From: Ceratopteris richardii
Taxonomy: Eukaryota; Streptophyta; Polypodiopsida; Polypodiales; Pteridaceae
Reading direction: 5' to 3'
DNA: 64,000 bases
Assembly (NCBI GenBank): GCA_020310875.1
Contig: CM035432.1
Span: forward strand, 91,293,018-91,357,017
In this document: piece after piece, positions 12,650 to 24,589 of the stretch
How the letters are laid out: the number at the start of each line of letters is the position of its first letter
How positions within the stretch are numbered: the first letter of the stretch is position 1
The notes under the pieces: model-generated
Told to the model about the DNA's origin: nothing
Seen by the model: the letters and a program-made list of their open reading frames with translations, nothing else
Database searches by the model: none
Program-made: the position numbers and the translations under genes

Positions 12650-13630
12650 ATGGTTAAAAGTCATGCCTTATGATGTGTGCAACATAAGCACATAACAGGT
12701 TTCTCACCAAAGCATTGTAGTCAACCACATCATATGAGGCTTGGGATGGTTTCAAGCCATCTCTTGCTCATCTCTGTGGCTTTGCTTCTTTGACATATGC
12801 ATTAGTGTCTAAACAAGAACACAAAAAATTGGATGATAAAGAAGTGAAATGTATTTATGTTGGGTATAGTTCTAAAAGCAAAGGACATCATCTGTGTCAT
12901 GCAAAGACTAAATGCATTTTAGTTAGCCATGATCATTTTTTTGTGGAAGATGCAATTCAAACCTTATTTTTATGTACCAAGGAGACATTAGCTAGGCTAG
13001 AGGATGTGTATGACAATTTGCTACTCTTTTAATAGGTGGATAGTCAAGTGCTAGTCAAAATGAAGCTACTTTTGAACCTTTATAGGTTTCAAATGATGAT
13101 GCAGATCATTCTATTTTTTATGTAGATTTAGATGATCCACTTGTTGATGAGAGGGTTGACATTGAAGATCCAAAAACTATGCCTAAGTGGTTGCTGTAGT
13201 CTTTGAGAAATAATAAATTAGATGCATATTCATCATATCATGCTCATTCAGGTTCTCATAGTTCCTGCTTTGCATCACATTTTTATGCAATGGTTGTCTC
13301 TAGTCTTTGTTATGAGAATGAACTTGTTTCTTTTGCCAAAGCATAAAGTTTAGAAAATCAGACGGTTGTTATTCAATTGGGTTATGATGTTATGATGAAG
13401 AAGAGAACTTGGTCTTTATGTGATTTTCCTCTAGGTAAAAAGGCCATTGGCATTGAATGGGTATACAAGTAGAAACATAAGCCTAATGGAACAATTGATA
13501 GGTATAAGACTATGGTTATTTCCAAAGGTTATGCTCAAGAAAAGGGCATTGATTTTGATGAGAATTTTATTCCATTGTTCCAAATGATCACTCTTCATAG
13601 CATTTGTGCACTTTCATATCATCACGATTC
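12650..13630 (+). pseudogene. Copia B internal fragment (integrase C-terminus to RT start)
   Basis: The reading TYALVSKQEHKKLDDKEVKCIYVGYS is the integrase C-terminal signature. It is followed by a spacer (DDPLVDERVDIED near 13,130; NKLDAYSSYHAHSGSHS near 13,210) and the RT start (KKRTWSLCDFPLGKKAIG near 13,400). The same spacer occurs on the minus strand at 18,190-18,420, placing both in one family. The fragment stops near 13,630 where a family-F LTR begins, so it was probably cut by that insertion. Confidence 0.85.
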
Positions 13631-13631
13631 C

Positions 13632-14564
13632 TAAAAATCAAGCCTTAGACCTGACCAAATATATTTCTAGTATGTTTCGGTGTCCTTCAATGTTTTGGTG
13701 ATCAAATGCTCCGATGTTTTGGTGTTCACGTACTTGTTCCAATGTGTTTTGGTGTTCCATTCCAATGTGTAGGTGCTCTAAATATTTGTTGTAAATATTA
13801 GCAAGAGTCTCAAAGGTGTGGATGACAAATGGACGTATCATTTTGGAGGCTTCATATAACTAATTGAAACTACCAAGAAGTCTCAAGCACTTTCCAAAGT
13901 CATAGCTTACCAAAAATGTTAGGTGGTTCATTGAGAGATTCTTGCAAAATTATAGGAGCTCATTTCGTAGCCTATATATGTATGAATACAAGTTGTGAGT
14001 GTATTTCCATGACCTCTACTCGCTACCTAAGGTATTTTATAATCTAAGGAAGTTGCTACACATACCACCTTTGCTCAATTAGTCATTATGTTAGCTTTAC
14101 TTCTCTGTATTTAGCCATTGCTCACTACCTCTCTAAGGAGTGATCTAGTTTCAAACATTATTATTTTTTTATTATAACTCCTTCCAATATCCATTTGAAG
14201 TGATATTACTTGTGTTTAGTTTCTAATTAAATCTAATAAATTTGGTATAAATTTTGTGGTTTTTATCTGAGTGAGATGGGAGTGAGGTTCCTAATAATGA
14301 AGATGTCTCTCTCCATATAGGCACACAATGAAGAACAACTAGTCTAAAGTACAAAGGTTGGTTCTTTGTGTTGGAGTATCAAAATCAAGTGTTTTAAAGT
14401 GTTGGGGATATCTCTTTGTGCCTACTTCATTCTAGTAAGTTCAATTATTTTTGTGTGTCTAGAGTCTGAGTTAAAGCCAAAATAGTGACTCTTGGTGATT
14501 GTAAAAAACAACTTGAGGGCCTACAACCTTCCAAAGCTGCATAGGGGTGTTGACTCATCTACCA
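13632..14564 (+). mobile_element. Degenerate 5' LTR of a family-F Copia
   Basis: The start (cctaaaaatcaagccttaga) and end (gcataggggtgttgactcatctacca) align loosely with the better-preserved LTR at 45,968-46,919. It is followed after four bases by a primer-binding-site-like TGGTATTAGAGC. Terminal TG is no longer visible. Long divergence makes the boundaries approximate. Confidence 0.6.
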
Positions 14565-14568
14565 AAAA

Positions 14569-14580
14569 TGGTATTAGAGC
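14569..14580 (+). promoter_or_regulatory. Primer binding site, initiator tRNA-Met type
   Basis: TGGTATTAGAGC differs by one base from TGGTATCAGAGC, the usual plant Copia primer binding site. It sits between the degraded LTR and the gag relic. Confidence 0.7.
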
Positions 14581-16440
14581 ATTTCAAAGCATTTGGGGAC
14601 TCTTGAAGGAGGTCAAAGAAACCATTTAAGGATGGTAAACCTCTTGGGAAAGGAACTATAGCACACCTACAATCTACATTGAGAAGTGCATTTTGAAGCT
14701 AGAAGCAAGCACCTCAATATATATCAAGGGAGGAGACTATAAGAAGGTAATAATTTTTGAGTTTTTCCTATTCCTAACACTCAAGGGAAGCTAGGAAGAA
14801 TAAAGGCTTAAGCAATGGCTGAGTATGCTACCCAAATAGGGAAGTTGGAGAAAGGAAACTACCAACCTCATAGATTTTGGGTAAGCAATTTCCTCATGGG
14901 TAAGGGACAATGAAGATAAGTAACTAGAGTTGATCCTAGGCCTCAATATGTAGAGCCACACTCAAACACAAGAAAGTGAAATGAACGAGTGAATTGAAAG
15001 AGATAAGAGAGTTACATTCATCTTATCTCAACACATTATTAAAAGCATGCTTGTTCATGTCCAATATTTGGACTCATCCAAGAAGCTGTGGGAGGCTTCA
15101 AATAGTAGCATCAATTGTTATATCCTCAAGGTAAAAGAGATCGTAGATGCATTAGGAACAATAGGAAGATGCATGATGATGATGATTTGGTAGCTCATAC
15201 ACTAAATGGGCTGAGAGTTGATGACAAATGAAGATCATTCGCTACTTCAATATATATGAGGGATTCAATACCAGATTTTGAGTAATTAGTCACACTCATG
15301 ATGACCGAGGAGATGAACCTCAATGGAGGTCATTCAAAGGGCAATGAAGCCCAAGTCATTTATGTAGGGAAACGCAAAGGAAAGAGAGGTGTGGACACAA
15401 TGGACAAGGAAAAGGTAGAGGAAGATCAAGCAATTATAAAGAATATTTGAGTCAAAGCTATGGAGCAAGGGGGAAAAGAAGCACTAGAGGATGAGGAGGT
15501 CAATATCAAGGAAGGGACTAGACAAAGGAATGATACAACTATAGCAAACCAGACCACCATGCAAGGGGCTTTTACTCAAAGGATAGCCAAGGAGGTTACA
15601 AGAAGCACCAAGGTAACTTTGCAACTACTTCAAATACATTAGAGAATGATAATCTCTTAGACATTATGGTAGGAAGGAATGCATAGACACCACATGGTAC
15701 ATCAATAGTAGATTTACAAATCACATGAGTTGCAATAGGGAAATGTTTTGTAATTTTCATGAACCAAACTCACAAGGGCATGTAGAAATAGGGGACAAAA
15801 ATGACCATAGGATGACACACATAGCTGAAGTTCCTTTGGATGAAAAAAAATTCAAAGTGTCTTAAAGACGTGTTACATATCCCCAAATTCACAAGGAATC
15901 TAGTATCAATTGGATAGATGGTTGAAAGATGGTATGTAGTCAAGATGCTCTCCAAAATATCCAAAGCAAGGCTACAAGCTAATAGCTAAAGGCAATAAGG
16001 AAGGGAGGCTATTCACCATTGAAGTAACACCAACCTCATGACATACGATCTATTTGACATTTGGCACTAATCAAATAGCTCAGGTGGATTTGTTGCACAA
16101 GAGGATCATCCACATAAACCTTCAAAATCTGAAGGATATGCAAAGGAGTGGTGTGATAAGTGGTATTCACAATTTCCATTCTCAAAGTATGCAACATTTG
16201 TGTGAAGCATGTCAATTCAAGAAGCAAGAAAAGCTTCCATTCAAGAAAAGTAGTACAGAAAGAAGAAAAATTCAATTGTACCTCATGCACACTGATGTAT
16301 GGAGACCAACCAAGGAGTAGTCATTGAGAAGTAATATGTATTTTGTTATCTTCAATGATGTTCACATAAAAATGGCATGGTTGTATTGTATGACATCAAA
16401 GGCTGAAGTATTTTTTCACTTAAAGTTTTCAAACTAGTTG
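14581..16440 (+). pseudogene. Family-F Copia gag to integrase relic
   Basis: The block is collinear with the Copia at 47.2-48.9 kb. A gag start-like segment is near 14,815. LVAHTLNGLRVDD-like gag sequence lies near 15,190, and MTEEMNLNGGHSKGNEAQV-like sequence near 15,300. The protease-region TWYINSRFTNHMSCN equivalent is near 15,690. GAG-pre-integrase LLHKRIIHINLQNLKDMQ is at 16,090, CEACQFKKQEKLPFKKSS near 16,205, and integrase HTDVWRPTKE near 16,290. It ends at about 16,440, where a minus-strand Copia B LTR abuts, so RT and RNase H are absent. Many frameshifts are present. Confidence 0.85.
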
Positions 16441-16690
16441 TTGTTGGAGTTTGAGGTTTGCAAAAGCACGTGGATAACACAAGGAAGAAGAAGAAGCTTG
16501 GAGCACAACACACAATATTGAATGTATTACCAAGTGAATGTACAAAGATAAGTGAACCATTAGGTTTATTGGCATATATACAAGCCGGGGGAAAAAACCT
16601 CCTAAAGAGGAAAAAATTTGCCTCGGTGGTCCTAGTATGTTCGCACACATAACTACCAAAATATATAAACAAATCCCATTTGGGAGTGAT
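16441..16690 (-). mobile_element. 3' LTR of Copia B
   Basis: The minus strand here aligns with the plus strand at 22,192-22,440: a cccgcttgtatata block, a tacattcacttggtaatacattc block and a following cttcttcttcc-like tract. It lies immediately after the RNase H relic at 16,850-17,100 in minus-strand order, making it a 3' LTR. Its length is only about 250 bp. Confidence 0.8.
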
Positions 16691-19600
16691 GGTGCAAACA
16701 AGGAGTTGGCACTCATGTATAAGGAAGTGCCAAGCTATGTGGAATCAATCCCCAAAAGCAAGTAAGCCAAAAGCTTTGCAAAAAGCTTCAAACTTCTCCC
16801 TACATAGAGCCTTAGTGAAAAGGTCTACAATGTTATCTTCTGTGGGCACATATGTCAAAATAATCTCTCCAGCAGAGAACTGATCCCTACATAATGATAG
16901 TGCACCTCAATGTGCTTAATCTGAGAATGGAACATAGGGTTCTTCATGATTGGGAATGCACTTTGACTGTCAGTGAAGATGGTGGTGGTAGAAGACTGAC
17001 CAATAGCCAAATCAGCCATAAGGCCTCCGAGCCACACACACTCAATAGTCATTATGAAAGTTGTCCTATACTCAACCTCACAACTAGAAGTGACCATAGT
17101 AGGCTACTTCTTGCTTAACCAAGATGTGCATGAGCTACCAAGCATGAAGCAAAAACCACTGGTGGACACACATGTCATAGAAACTAGTCCAGTCAAAGTC
17201 GGAGAAAGTCTGTACCACTCAAGTAGTGAAAGATGTGCTTAATTGCCTGCCAATGCTTGACACTTGGGCAATGCATAAACTTGCTCATATGTGAGATAGC
17301 AAACTGAATATCGGGCCATATTATGCATAAGTAAATCAAGAATCCAACAACCTGCTGATAAAGAACAACATCAATTGCATGTCCACCATCATCAAGACTC
17401 AACTGTAAACCTATTTCAATAAGAGTGGAAATAGTTTCGTAGAATTCAAGGTCAAAATGTTGCAATAATGTCTCAATATATTTTGTTTGACACAAAGTTA
17501 TTCTGCCATCAACTTGCATAAATTGAATGCCCAAATAATGGTACAAAATGCCCCAAATCTCACATCTCAAAGGAGGCATGCAAATCAGCCTTAAAATCAA
17601 CAATATGCTTCTCATTAGGACTAGTGAGTAGCATGTTATCAACATAGACAACAATGATCAAAAGCACATTATTTGCACCCTTAACATATAAGGTGATCTC
17701 AGTTGGATTGTTCTCAAAACCATGTCCAATCAAGTAGGCATTTATCTTTTCATACTAAGCATGTGGTGCTTGCTTCAAACCATATAATGCCTTTTTCAAT
17801 CTGCACACTTTGTTTTCATGCCCTTTCTGCACAAAACCATGGGGCTAAAACACATACAGTTCTTCATGTAACTCACCATTTAGAAATAAAATTTTAATAT
17901 GCAACTGATGTACATTCCAATCATGATGAGTTGCAAGTGCACAATGGTACAAAAAGTAGACATTCTTCATATGGAAGCAAAGGTCTAATCAAAATCAATG
18001 CCTCTTTCTTGAGCATAACCTTTTGCAACAAGCTAGCCTTATACCTGTAAATTGTTTCATCGAGCTTATGCTTCAGCTTGTATACCCACTTAGTGCCAAT
18101 AGCCTTCTTGCTAGGAGGAAATCACATAAAGACTAGGTAAAATTCTTCATAATAGCATCATATTTTGATTGCATGGTAGCCATCTAGATCTCTTAACGTT
18201 GTGCTTCATAAAAAGAAACAAGCTCATTCTCATCACAAAGACTAGAGGGAGCCATAGCATAGTAATCTAATGCAAAAGAAGCACTATGAGAGCCTGAACG
18301 AGTATGATATGACAAATGTGCATCTAATTTGCTATCAAGAAAATTTTGTACCCACCATTTTGGCCTATTTTTTTCCTCTTCTATATCAACCCTCTCATCA
18401 ACGAGTGCATCATGCAAATCTACATCAGAAATGGAATGATCTACATCATCACATGAAACCTATAAAGATTGAGAAATTGCCTCATTTGGACTAAAACTTG
18501 ATTGTCCACATGTAAAAAGAGGCAGTAAAGTGTCATACATATCTCTAGAGCTAACAAAAGACTTTTTGGTACATGAAAGTAATGGTTGAATTGCATCTTC
18601 CACAAGAAAAACATCATGGCTAACTAAAATGTGTTTATTCTATGGATGATACAGATGATAGCATTTGCTTTGAGAACTATACCCAACAAAGATATTTCAC
18701 TACTTTATTGTCCAATTTCTTGTGTTGTTGTTCAGGCACTAATGCATATGCCAGACAACCAAAAACATGCAGATAAGCAACCAATGGCTTGCGACCATAC
18801 CATGCCTTATACAAAGTGATAGAATTTAGTGCTTTGGTGGGATACTTGTTAAGTACATATGCTACACACATAACAACCTCAAGCCAAAAGCTATGATGGT
18901 AAAGCCTGACTTTTGACCATACACCTCACCATATCAATGAGAGACATGTTCTTTCTTTCAGCAACTCCATTTTGTTGAGGTGTATATGGAACTATAAATT
19001 GATGTTTTATTCCATGTTCAGCCAAAAATGCATTAAAATCAGAAGACATGTATCCCCCCCTCGATTAGAATAGAGGGTGTCCATTTTACATGTTGATAGA
19101 TTTTCAATCAAAACCAGAAATTGTTTGAAGCACATAAAAACTTCAGACTTTGCTTTTAGTGGATACACTCATGCATGATTGGAAAATCATCAATAAAAGT
19201 CATGAAGTAAAGGTTGTTCCCAAGAGATGGTGTCTACATAGGACCATAGACATCACTATGAACACACATAAATTTTTTAGTAGATCGAATTGAACCATCT
19301 TTTAAGGAGGAATGATGCATTTTGCCCAAAATATAGGCTTGACAAATATGTTTAAAGGTGCCTCAAAGAGGACACCATTTTAGATTTCTACACATGTAGC
19401 AAACTAGCATAATTTAGATGAACAAAGCATGCATGCCAAAGCTTTGCATTTGACATAGCTTGAGAATCTTGAATTGCACATTCTAAATCATCCATAGATT
19501 CTACATAATATCAGAGATTATATAGATGACATAACATACCAGAAGCAATAATAACATCACCATTTGAAAAATCATGAATTGTACATCTGCCATCAATAAA

Positions 19601-20720
19601 TCTCACAATGATGACAATCTTTGTAAATGTTGAAAGTGATAACAGATTTTTCTTGATCCCTAGCACAAACAACACATCTCACGAAGTGAAAGAACTACCA
19701 TCACTAGTAGTCAAAATGATGTTATCAACTCCCATTACCGGATAAGACGAGTTGTTAGTGCATGTGATAGTATTCTCTATAGGGGTACGCTCAAGTTAAC
19801 TAAAGAAACTATGCTCCAAGGTAATATGTTCGGTTGCCCCATTGCCAAAGTACCAAACATCTTACTCTACTAGAGACATACACTATCCATGAGAAGATGG
19901 GTCATAACTACAAATAGTAGTAAATGCTCTTCTTCATTCTACAGAAGATTAGCAAACTCTCTTTTAGGTGTAGAGGCCTTTGCAACAACCATTCTAGCCT
20001 CTTTTGCAGCTAGTTTTGGAAAACTCTTTATAACATGATCATTTCCTTTATAGTATTTGCAAAATAATTTCTCATTTTTTTATTTCTTCTCCTCTTTGTC
20101 TTCCATTTTTTACTCTGCAGAATTAGCGAATTTTTTCTCACTAGTAGATGAGCCCCATTTACCTTTGCCCTTTTGACTAGCTAGGAAAGCTTGATTTGTA
20201 ACATGCATAATGGAACTATTTCTTTTGGACTCATCCTCCTATAATAAAATGGAGACTAACTCCTCAAATGTTAAGGCATTTGGATTGCCTTTCATCATCA
20301 ATTGAAGAGTAGAAGCAAAACTCTGATATGAATTTGGAAGAACATTAAGAAGAGTTTGCACAAGTGAACTATCTAGTAAGACTTCATCAGTATAAATCAA
20401 CTGGCCCTTCGAATCCTTGATTTTTGTCAAAAAATTGTCCATAGAATCTCCTACATTCATATGCTCACTCTTAAGTGTTTTCAGGGGTAAGCAACACGAG
20501 GCTCATTTCTTGCTTGGTAAAAAGTGGTAAGTGTATCCGAAGCATTCTTTGCTATTTTGCAAGAGTGGATGTGAGAGATAATGGCACATTTGACAAACAA
20601 AGATATCAATGCATGTGCCTAAGCATCTCTGCCATCCCAACAAACTTTCTCTATAGTAGGTGCAAAAAAACCACAACATGAACATGAATTTGAAGATTAT
20701 CATCTTCAACGCAAGATCTT
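16691..20720 (-). pseudogene. Copia B gag-pol relic
   Basis: Minus-strand order: gag (NVGDSMDNFLTKIKDSKGQL at 20,460-20,400; LTFEELVSILLQEDE near 20,240), a damaged zinc knuckle (CKYYKGNDHVIKS near 20,060), and a protease/pre-integrase zone (19,900-19,300). Integrase includes VAYVLNKYPTKALNSITLYKAWYG near 18,865 and a VFGCLAYALVPEQQHKKLD end. The RT covers 18,100-17,200 (LGIQFMQVDGRI near 17,530), and RNase H has VTSSCEVEYRTTF at 17,097. Disruptions are frequent, especially in RT. No 5' LTR was found above 20,720, so the element is truncated at its 5' end. Sequence around 16,740-16,800 reappears at 41,230-41,300. Confidence 0.9.
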
Positions 20721-20734
20721 GGAACCAAACACTG

Positions 20735-21340
20735 GTGGAATACTTAGCTAGATGTGGCTACAAACAAAGTTATGTTGACTCATCATTGTACATGAAGAAG
20801 GAAGGTGATTTTCTTTGTCTACATTTTCATTTATGTTAATGATTGTATTCTTATAGGGAACGATGAAGCAAGCATTATGATATCAAGAAGAAGCTTGGAC
20901 AAGAATTCAAGATCTGAGATTTTGGAGAATTGAATTACTTCCTAAGCATAGAAGTAATCTACAAGGAGGAAGGCATATACCTCATGCAAAGGAAGTGCAT
21001 TATTGATGTAATAGCAAAGTATGGCATGTGTAATTGTAAGCCAATTGAAAACACATTGCAATTAAATATAAATTTGAGTTCAAATTAGGAAGAAGATATT
21101 GAAGATGTTACTTTGTATAGTTCCATTGTAGGATCCTTGAACTATGTAACTCTATGACTAGGTCGGACATCAAGCATTTAGTAGGAGCTCTCTCATAGTT
21201 TATGCAAAACTCCCAAATTACAACACTTGATGGCAGTCAAGAGGGCTCTTAGATACTTCAAGGGCACTTTAAATGAAGGTTTGTTTTATTCTTATGATGA
21301 AAACTTTTAGGTGAAACCTTATAGTAAGGGATTAGAAGGA
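20735..21340 (+). pseudogene. Copia RT fragment of a third family
   Basis: The plus strand shows a GYKQSYVDSSLYMKKEGDF segment at 20,755, the region of the catalytic box (FMLMIVFL, shifted) near 20,830, then SEILEN and EGIYLMQRK-like positions near 20,900-21,000. YGMCNCKPIEN follows near 21,020 and SIVGSLNYVT near 21,125. The reading shifts frame repeatedly. The block is cut at about 21,340, where Copia B sequence begins. Confidence 0.75.
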
Positions 21341-21344
21341 ACAA

Positions 21345-22190
21345 AGTTGCTAAAATTGAAAAGAAGCATTCTCATGGTAGATTTAAGCTCCTTTATGCAA
21401 TTTGATGGAGGAATATATTTGCACCAAACAAAACATATTGACACATTATTGTAGTCTTTTGGCCTTGAACATTGCAAACCTATTGCCATTCCCATGGAAA
21501 GAGGTTTATGATTGAGTCTCTATTATGTTGGAGATGCTTTTGATGTTGTTCTCTATTATCAAGAAGTTTGATGCTTGATTCACTTACATAATGCAGCCTA
21601 ATATTCAGTTTTTTGTCTCTTGAATGAGCAAGTTTATGCATTGTCCACGTGTTAAGCATTGGCAAATGGTTAAGCAAATCTTTGGTCATTTGCGTGTTAT
21701 TTGTCTACTTGGATTTTTTTATCCCAACGGGGCAATAATTACCACCAAATTTACATTATCCTTCTAAGTTAGGCTAGGCTTCTTGCTATGACATCCATGT
21801 ATCCACAAATGGTTTTTGCTTCATGCATAGTTCATTTATATCTTGTTGAGTAAGAAGCAACCTACTATGGACACTTCTAGTTGTCACTCTAAGTATAGGG
21901 AAGCTAGTGATACTTGAGTGTGTGTGCCTTCTGGATGATTTATGTTTTTTCTAGTCTTCTACCACCATTATGTCAAGGAGAGATTGTCTACTAGAGAGAT
22001 CAGTTTGTCTTACTGCCCACACGAGATGATGTTGCAAACATTTTTGCGAAGGCTCTGCCTAAGGAGAATTTCAATCGCAAAGCTTTCGGCTTACTTCCTT
22101 TTGTGGATTGATTCTTTCAACATATCTTGGCATTTCCTTATACATGAAAGCTAGCTTCTTGTTCACCGCATCACTCTCAAGGTGGATATA
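21345..22190 (+). pseudogene. Copia B pol 3' fragment, plus strand
   Basis: MQFDGGIYLHQTKHIDTLL at 21,396 matches FMQVDGRITLCQTKYIETLL in the minus-strand copy near 17,510. The following AFDVVLYYQEV matches AIDVVLYQQVV. RNase H remains extend to about 22,090 (FAKALPKE-like). It flows directly into the family's LTR at 22,192. Confidence 0.8.
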
Positions 22191-22191
22191 T

Positions 22192-22440
22192 TGATATATT
22201 TCAATAGTGATGTGTGTGAACATTCTTAAGACCATCGCAACAAGCTTTTGTCTCTTAAGGATGTTTTTCCCTCCCGCTTGTATATATAGCTATAACCCTA
22301 ACCAATCATTTATCTTTCTACATTCACTTGGTAATACATTCTTATTGTGCTCTTTTCGAAGCTTTTTCATCTTCCTTTTGTTGTTCCTATGCTTCCGTAG
22401 AACTCGGACTCCCATAAAACTCCTTGAAGATGGCATTTGA
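22192..22440 (+). mobile_element. 3' LTR of Copia B, plus strand
   Basis: It aligns with the LTR at 16,441-16,690 (opposite strand) and with the remnant at 40,960-41,225. It starts tgatatatttcaatag after a purine-rich ctcaaggtggata. The shared cttgtatatatagc-type element may be the promoter TATA region. Confidence 0.75.
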
Positions 22441-22448
22441 TTACGTTA

Positions 22449-23310
22449 TTACTTGTTTACTAATTTATTCATCACAAATATATATAGAAGGATAAATTGG
22501 CAGGATTTTAAGTTCCTTTCCTTATGGCCTACCTTCATTGAAAATAAAATAGTTGTTTTGATGCAGAAAATTTTGCACCAAGGAATTTGGACCAATGTTA
22601 AAGCTAACAAACTTTGTGAGGTCCCTCCATGTTGCAAGTGCTACCTCCATAATAGCTTGGGCTAGCTCTTCTTTTCATGCCCAAGGAGTTTTTTAGTTTG
22701 GAAAGCCATGGGAAGATTCTTGACTTTACAGAGCTAAACTAGAAACAAGCCTTAATAGGAGAAGCAGTCTGTTGCGAAGCGGCTTATAGTATGTGATTAG
22801 GGGAGAAACTCTTTGAAAGATTTGGAAAGAAAGATGCACTGCCAACTTCAACAACCCTTTGTAAGAGTAATCAATTGATAACACCCTCAACCTCTTAGGA
22901 AGAAGAATGTGTAATTCTGAGAGGTCCCCTCCCTTTAGACACCATAGAGTGTTTGTTTTAGAACAACACGATTCATAGCAAATGGGCTCCCCATGAGGGG
23001 GATGAAAAGGTTATACACCTTCTTTGTAACTCTCTTTAACTCTTCTTTGTTATTTTGATTATCCCACCATCTAATAGGACTATTCTTAAACTTAGTGTTC
23101 CTACTGCCTTCGAGCTATCAATGTTGTTTTGTCTTTGGGTAGTCCTGCCTCTATTTTGTGGAATAAGGGGTGGGGGGGGGGGGGGGGGGGGGAGGGGGGG
23201 TTTCCCTAGGACACCATGCCCCTTCACTTGTACTTTTTTTTCTCACTTGTGTAATTAATTCATGGAAGGGGGATTAGGACCCGACCGACTTCCTCTTATT
23301 TAAAAATAAT
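22449..23310 (+). mobile_element. LINE 3' end
   Basis: The zf-RVT-like segment (KILHQGIWTNVKANKLCEVPPCCKC, near 22,565-22,645) and the terminal non-coding block (23,190-23,310: cacttgt, attaattcatgg, cgacttcctcttattt plus an A-rich tail) match the LINE at 35.9-36.6 kb. A 21-base G-run at 23,172-23,192 has expanded at the family's short G-tract. Its inner part is the outer end of the inverted repeat. Confidence 0.8.
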
Positions 23311-24575
23311 AATAAACAATTAGTAAGATTTACAAAAGAGTAAAATCTAATCTAATTGGTGAGCTGCACACACCAAGAAAATCCTCTAAATTTACCCATT
23401 CTAGTGCAATGAACTCCAAGATTCTCAAATGAATCATAATCCGGATGGTGGATCCAACTATTCCATAAAAATATGGAGAAGCGTTGAAGAAAAACACCAA
23501 CTTGTGGAAATAACATCATCTTCTATATGGTACGATATTATTTGGTTTTAGTGAGCTCGGAGGTTTGAGAGCTCACCACTACTAGCATGGGATAATTCTA
23601 AGTCTATGTGCTTAAAAAATCAAGATCAACGAAAGAACTTTCGACAGATGATAATTTGGATGTGGACATAACGTTTTAGCCATCAAGGATGATTATGCAT
23701 TTTTTTATTAAATATTCTTTTATTTTCTTTTCTTTTTTTCCTGTCGGGGCTTGATGAGTACCGGATATTTCCGTATTAGTTGATCATCTTTTTGTTCTTA
23801 TGTGCTTTTTACTAATGGAATTCGGTTCTACTCCCATATTCTAATGGTGGCATATAATTGTCATGCCCTTAGAAATCGTTCACTTGTTTTTTTTTTTCTA
23901 TTTCTCTCCTTTTCTCCTTCACAAAGGACCCTTGAATTGACATTGGGTCATCCTAGATCTATATTCTCCTTCTCCATCTCTGTATCTTCTCTTTCTCCAT
24001 CTCTGTGGCTCTATCCCTTTTCATCACCCACACCTTGGAATCTTTTAACAAAGTTTCTTTTCGAATAAAGTCTTTTCAAATTATGTTTATATGATTTAGA
24101 AGATGAGGGTGTCTCAAAAGGATGTAAACCACAATTCTATGGAGCATCCATCAATGCATCATTTTGTTTTCCTCACAAAGTGCATCTCTTTGTGCTATGA
24201 TTTCTCCTTTCAAATGTGAATGCATGGCCACCATGTGAAGGGTTAGATGTAGCAAAAGTCCACCAGATATTGTGAAGTCTCAATTCCCTCATGTCTACAT
24301 AAGAGATTCTTGAAACATTTGATTCCCTCCCTAAAGGTAAAAGCCCAAGGCTCGATGGCCTCAATAATGAATTCTTCACATTCAAGGAGGTTCTAGTTGG
24401 CTTTCTATCCTTATTGTTTGGTGAAAAGTGACCAGTTTTTGGTGAGATTTCAAAGTGTTTGAATGAAGGGTTTATCAAGATCATCCACAAGAAAGATATC
24501 AACAACAAACTTTACAACTAATGGCATATTACCATGCTCCATACTAGTTACAAGCTCTTTGTCAAGGCCATACAA
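22665..24575 (+). repeat. Left arm of a large inverted repeat
   Basis: The segment matches the reverse complement of 28,812-30,610 along its whole length in order: LINE 3' end, unit U, LINE RT piece. Reference points: cccaaggagttttttagtttgg at 22,679 pairs with 30,595; gtggatccaacta at 23,449 pairs with 29,840; ctccttcacaaaggaccc at 23,914 pairs with 29,390; gaatgaagggtttatcaag at 24,462 pairs with 28,925. Divergence looks like roughly one to two differences per ten bases, with small indels. Confidence 0.85.
23311..24165. repeat. Unit U, unclassified sequence inside the inverted repeat
   Basis: It has no coding capacity that I recognise. It is present once in each arm and lies between a LINE 3' end and a LINE RT piece. 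A pyrimidine-rich stretch lies at 23,880-24,010. It could be pre-existing host DNA captured between two LINE insertions. Confidence 0.6.
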
Positions 24576-24580
24576 GGGGG
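24166..24580 (+). pseudogene. LINE fragment at the start of the RT
   Basis: Plus-strand translation near 24,310-24,480 gives DSLPKGKSPRLDGLNNEFF and KCLNEGFIKIIHKKDI. These correspond to DALPNGKSLGLDGLTNEFF and ECLNNGVIKLIHKRGD in the LINE at 51.3-52.9 kb. It stops at about 24,580, and Copia coding sequence follows. Confidence 0.8.
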
Positions 24581-24589
24581 GTGATAAGC

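Noticed and set aside
23036..23258. Poly-Pro and poly-Gly ORFs over the G-run
   Set aside because: Arise from a homopolymer in a LINE 3' UTR.
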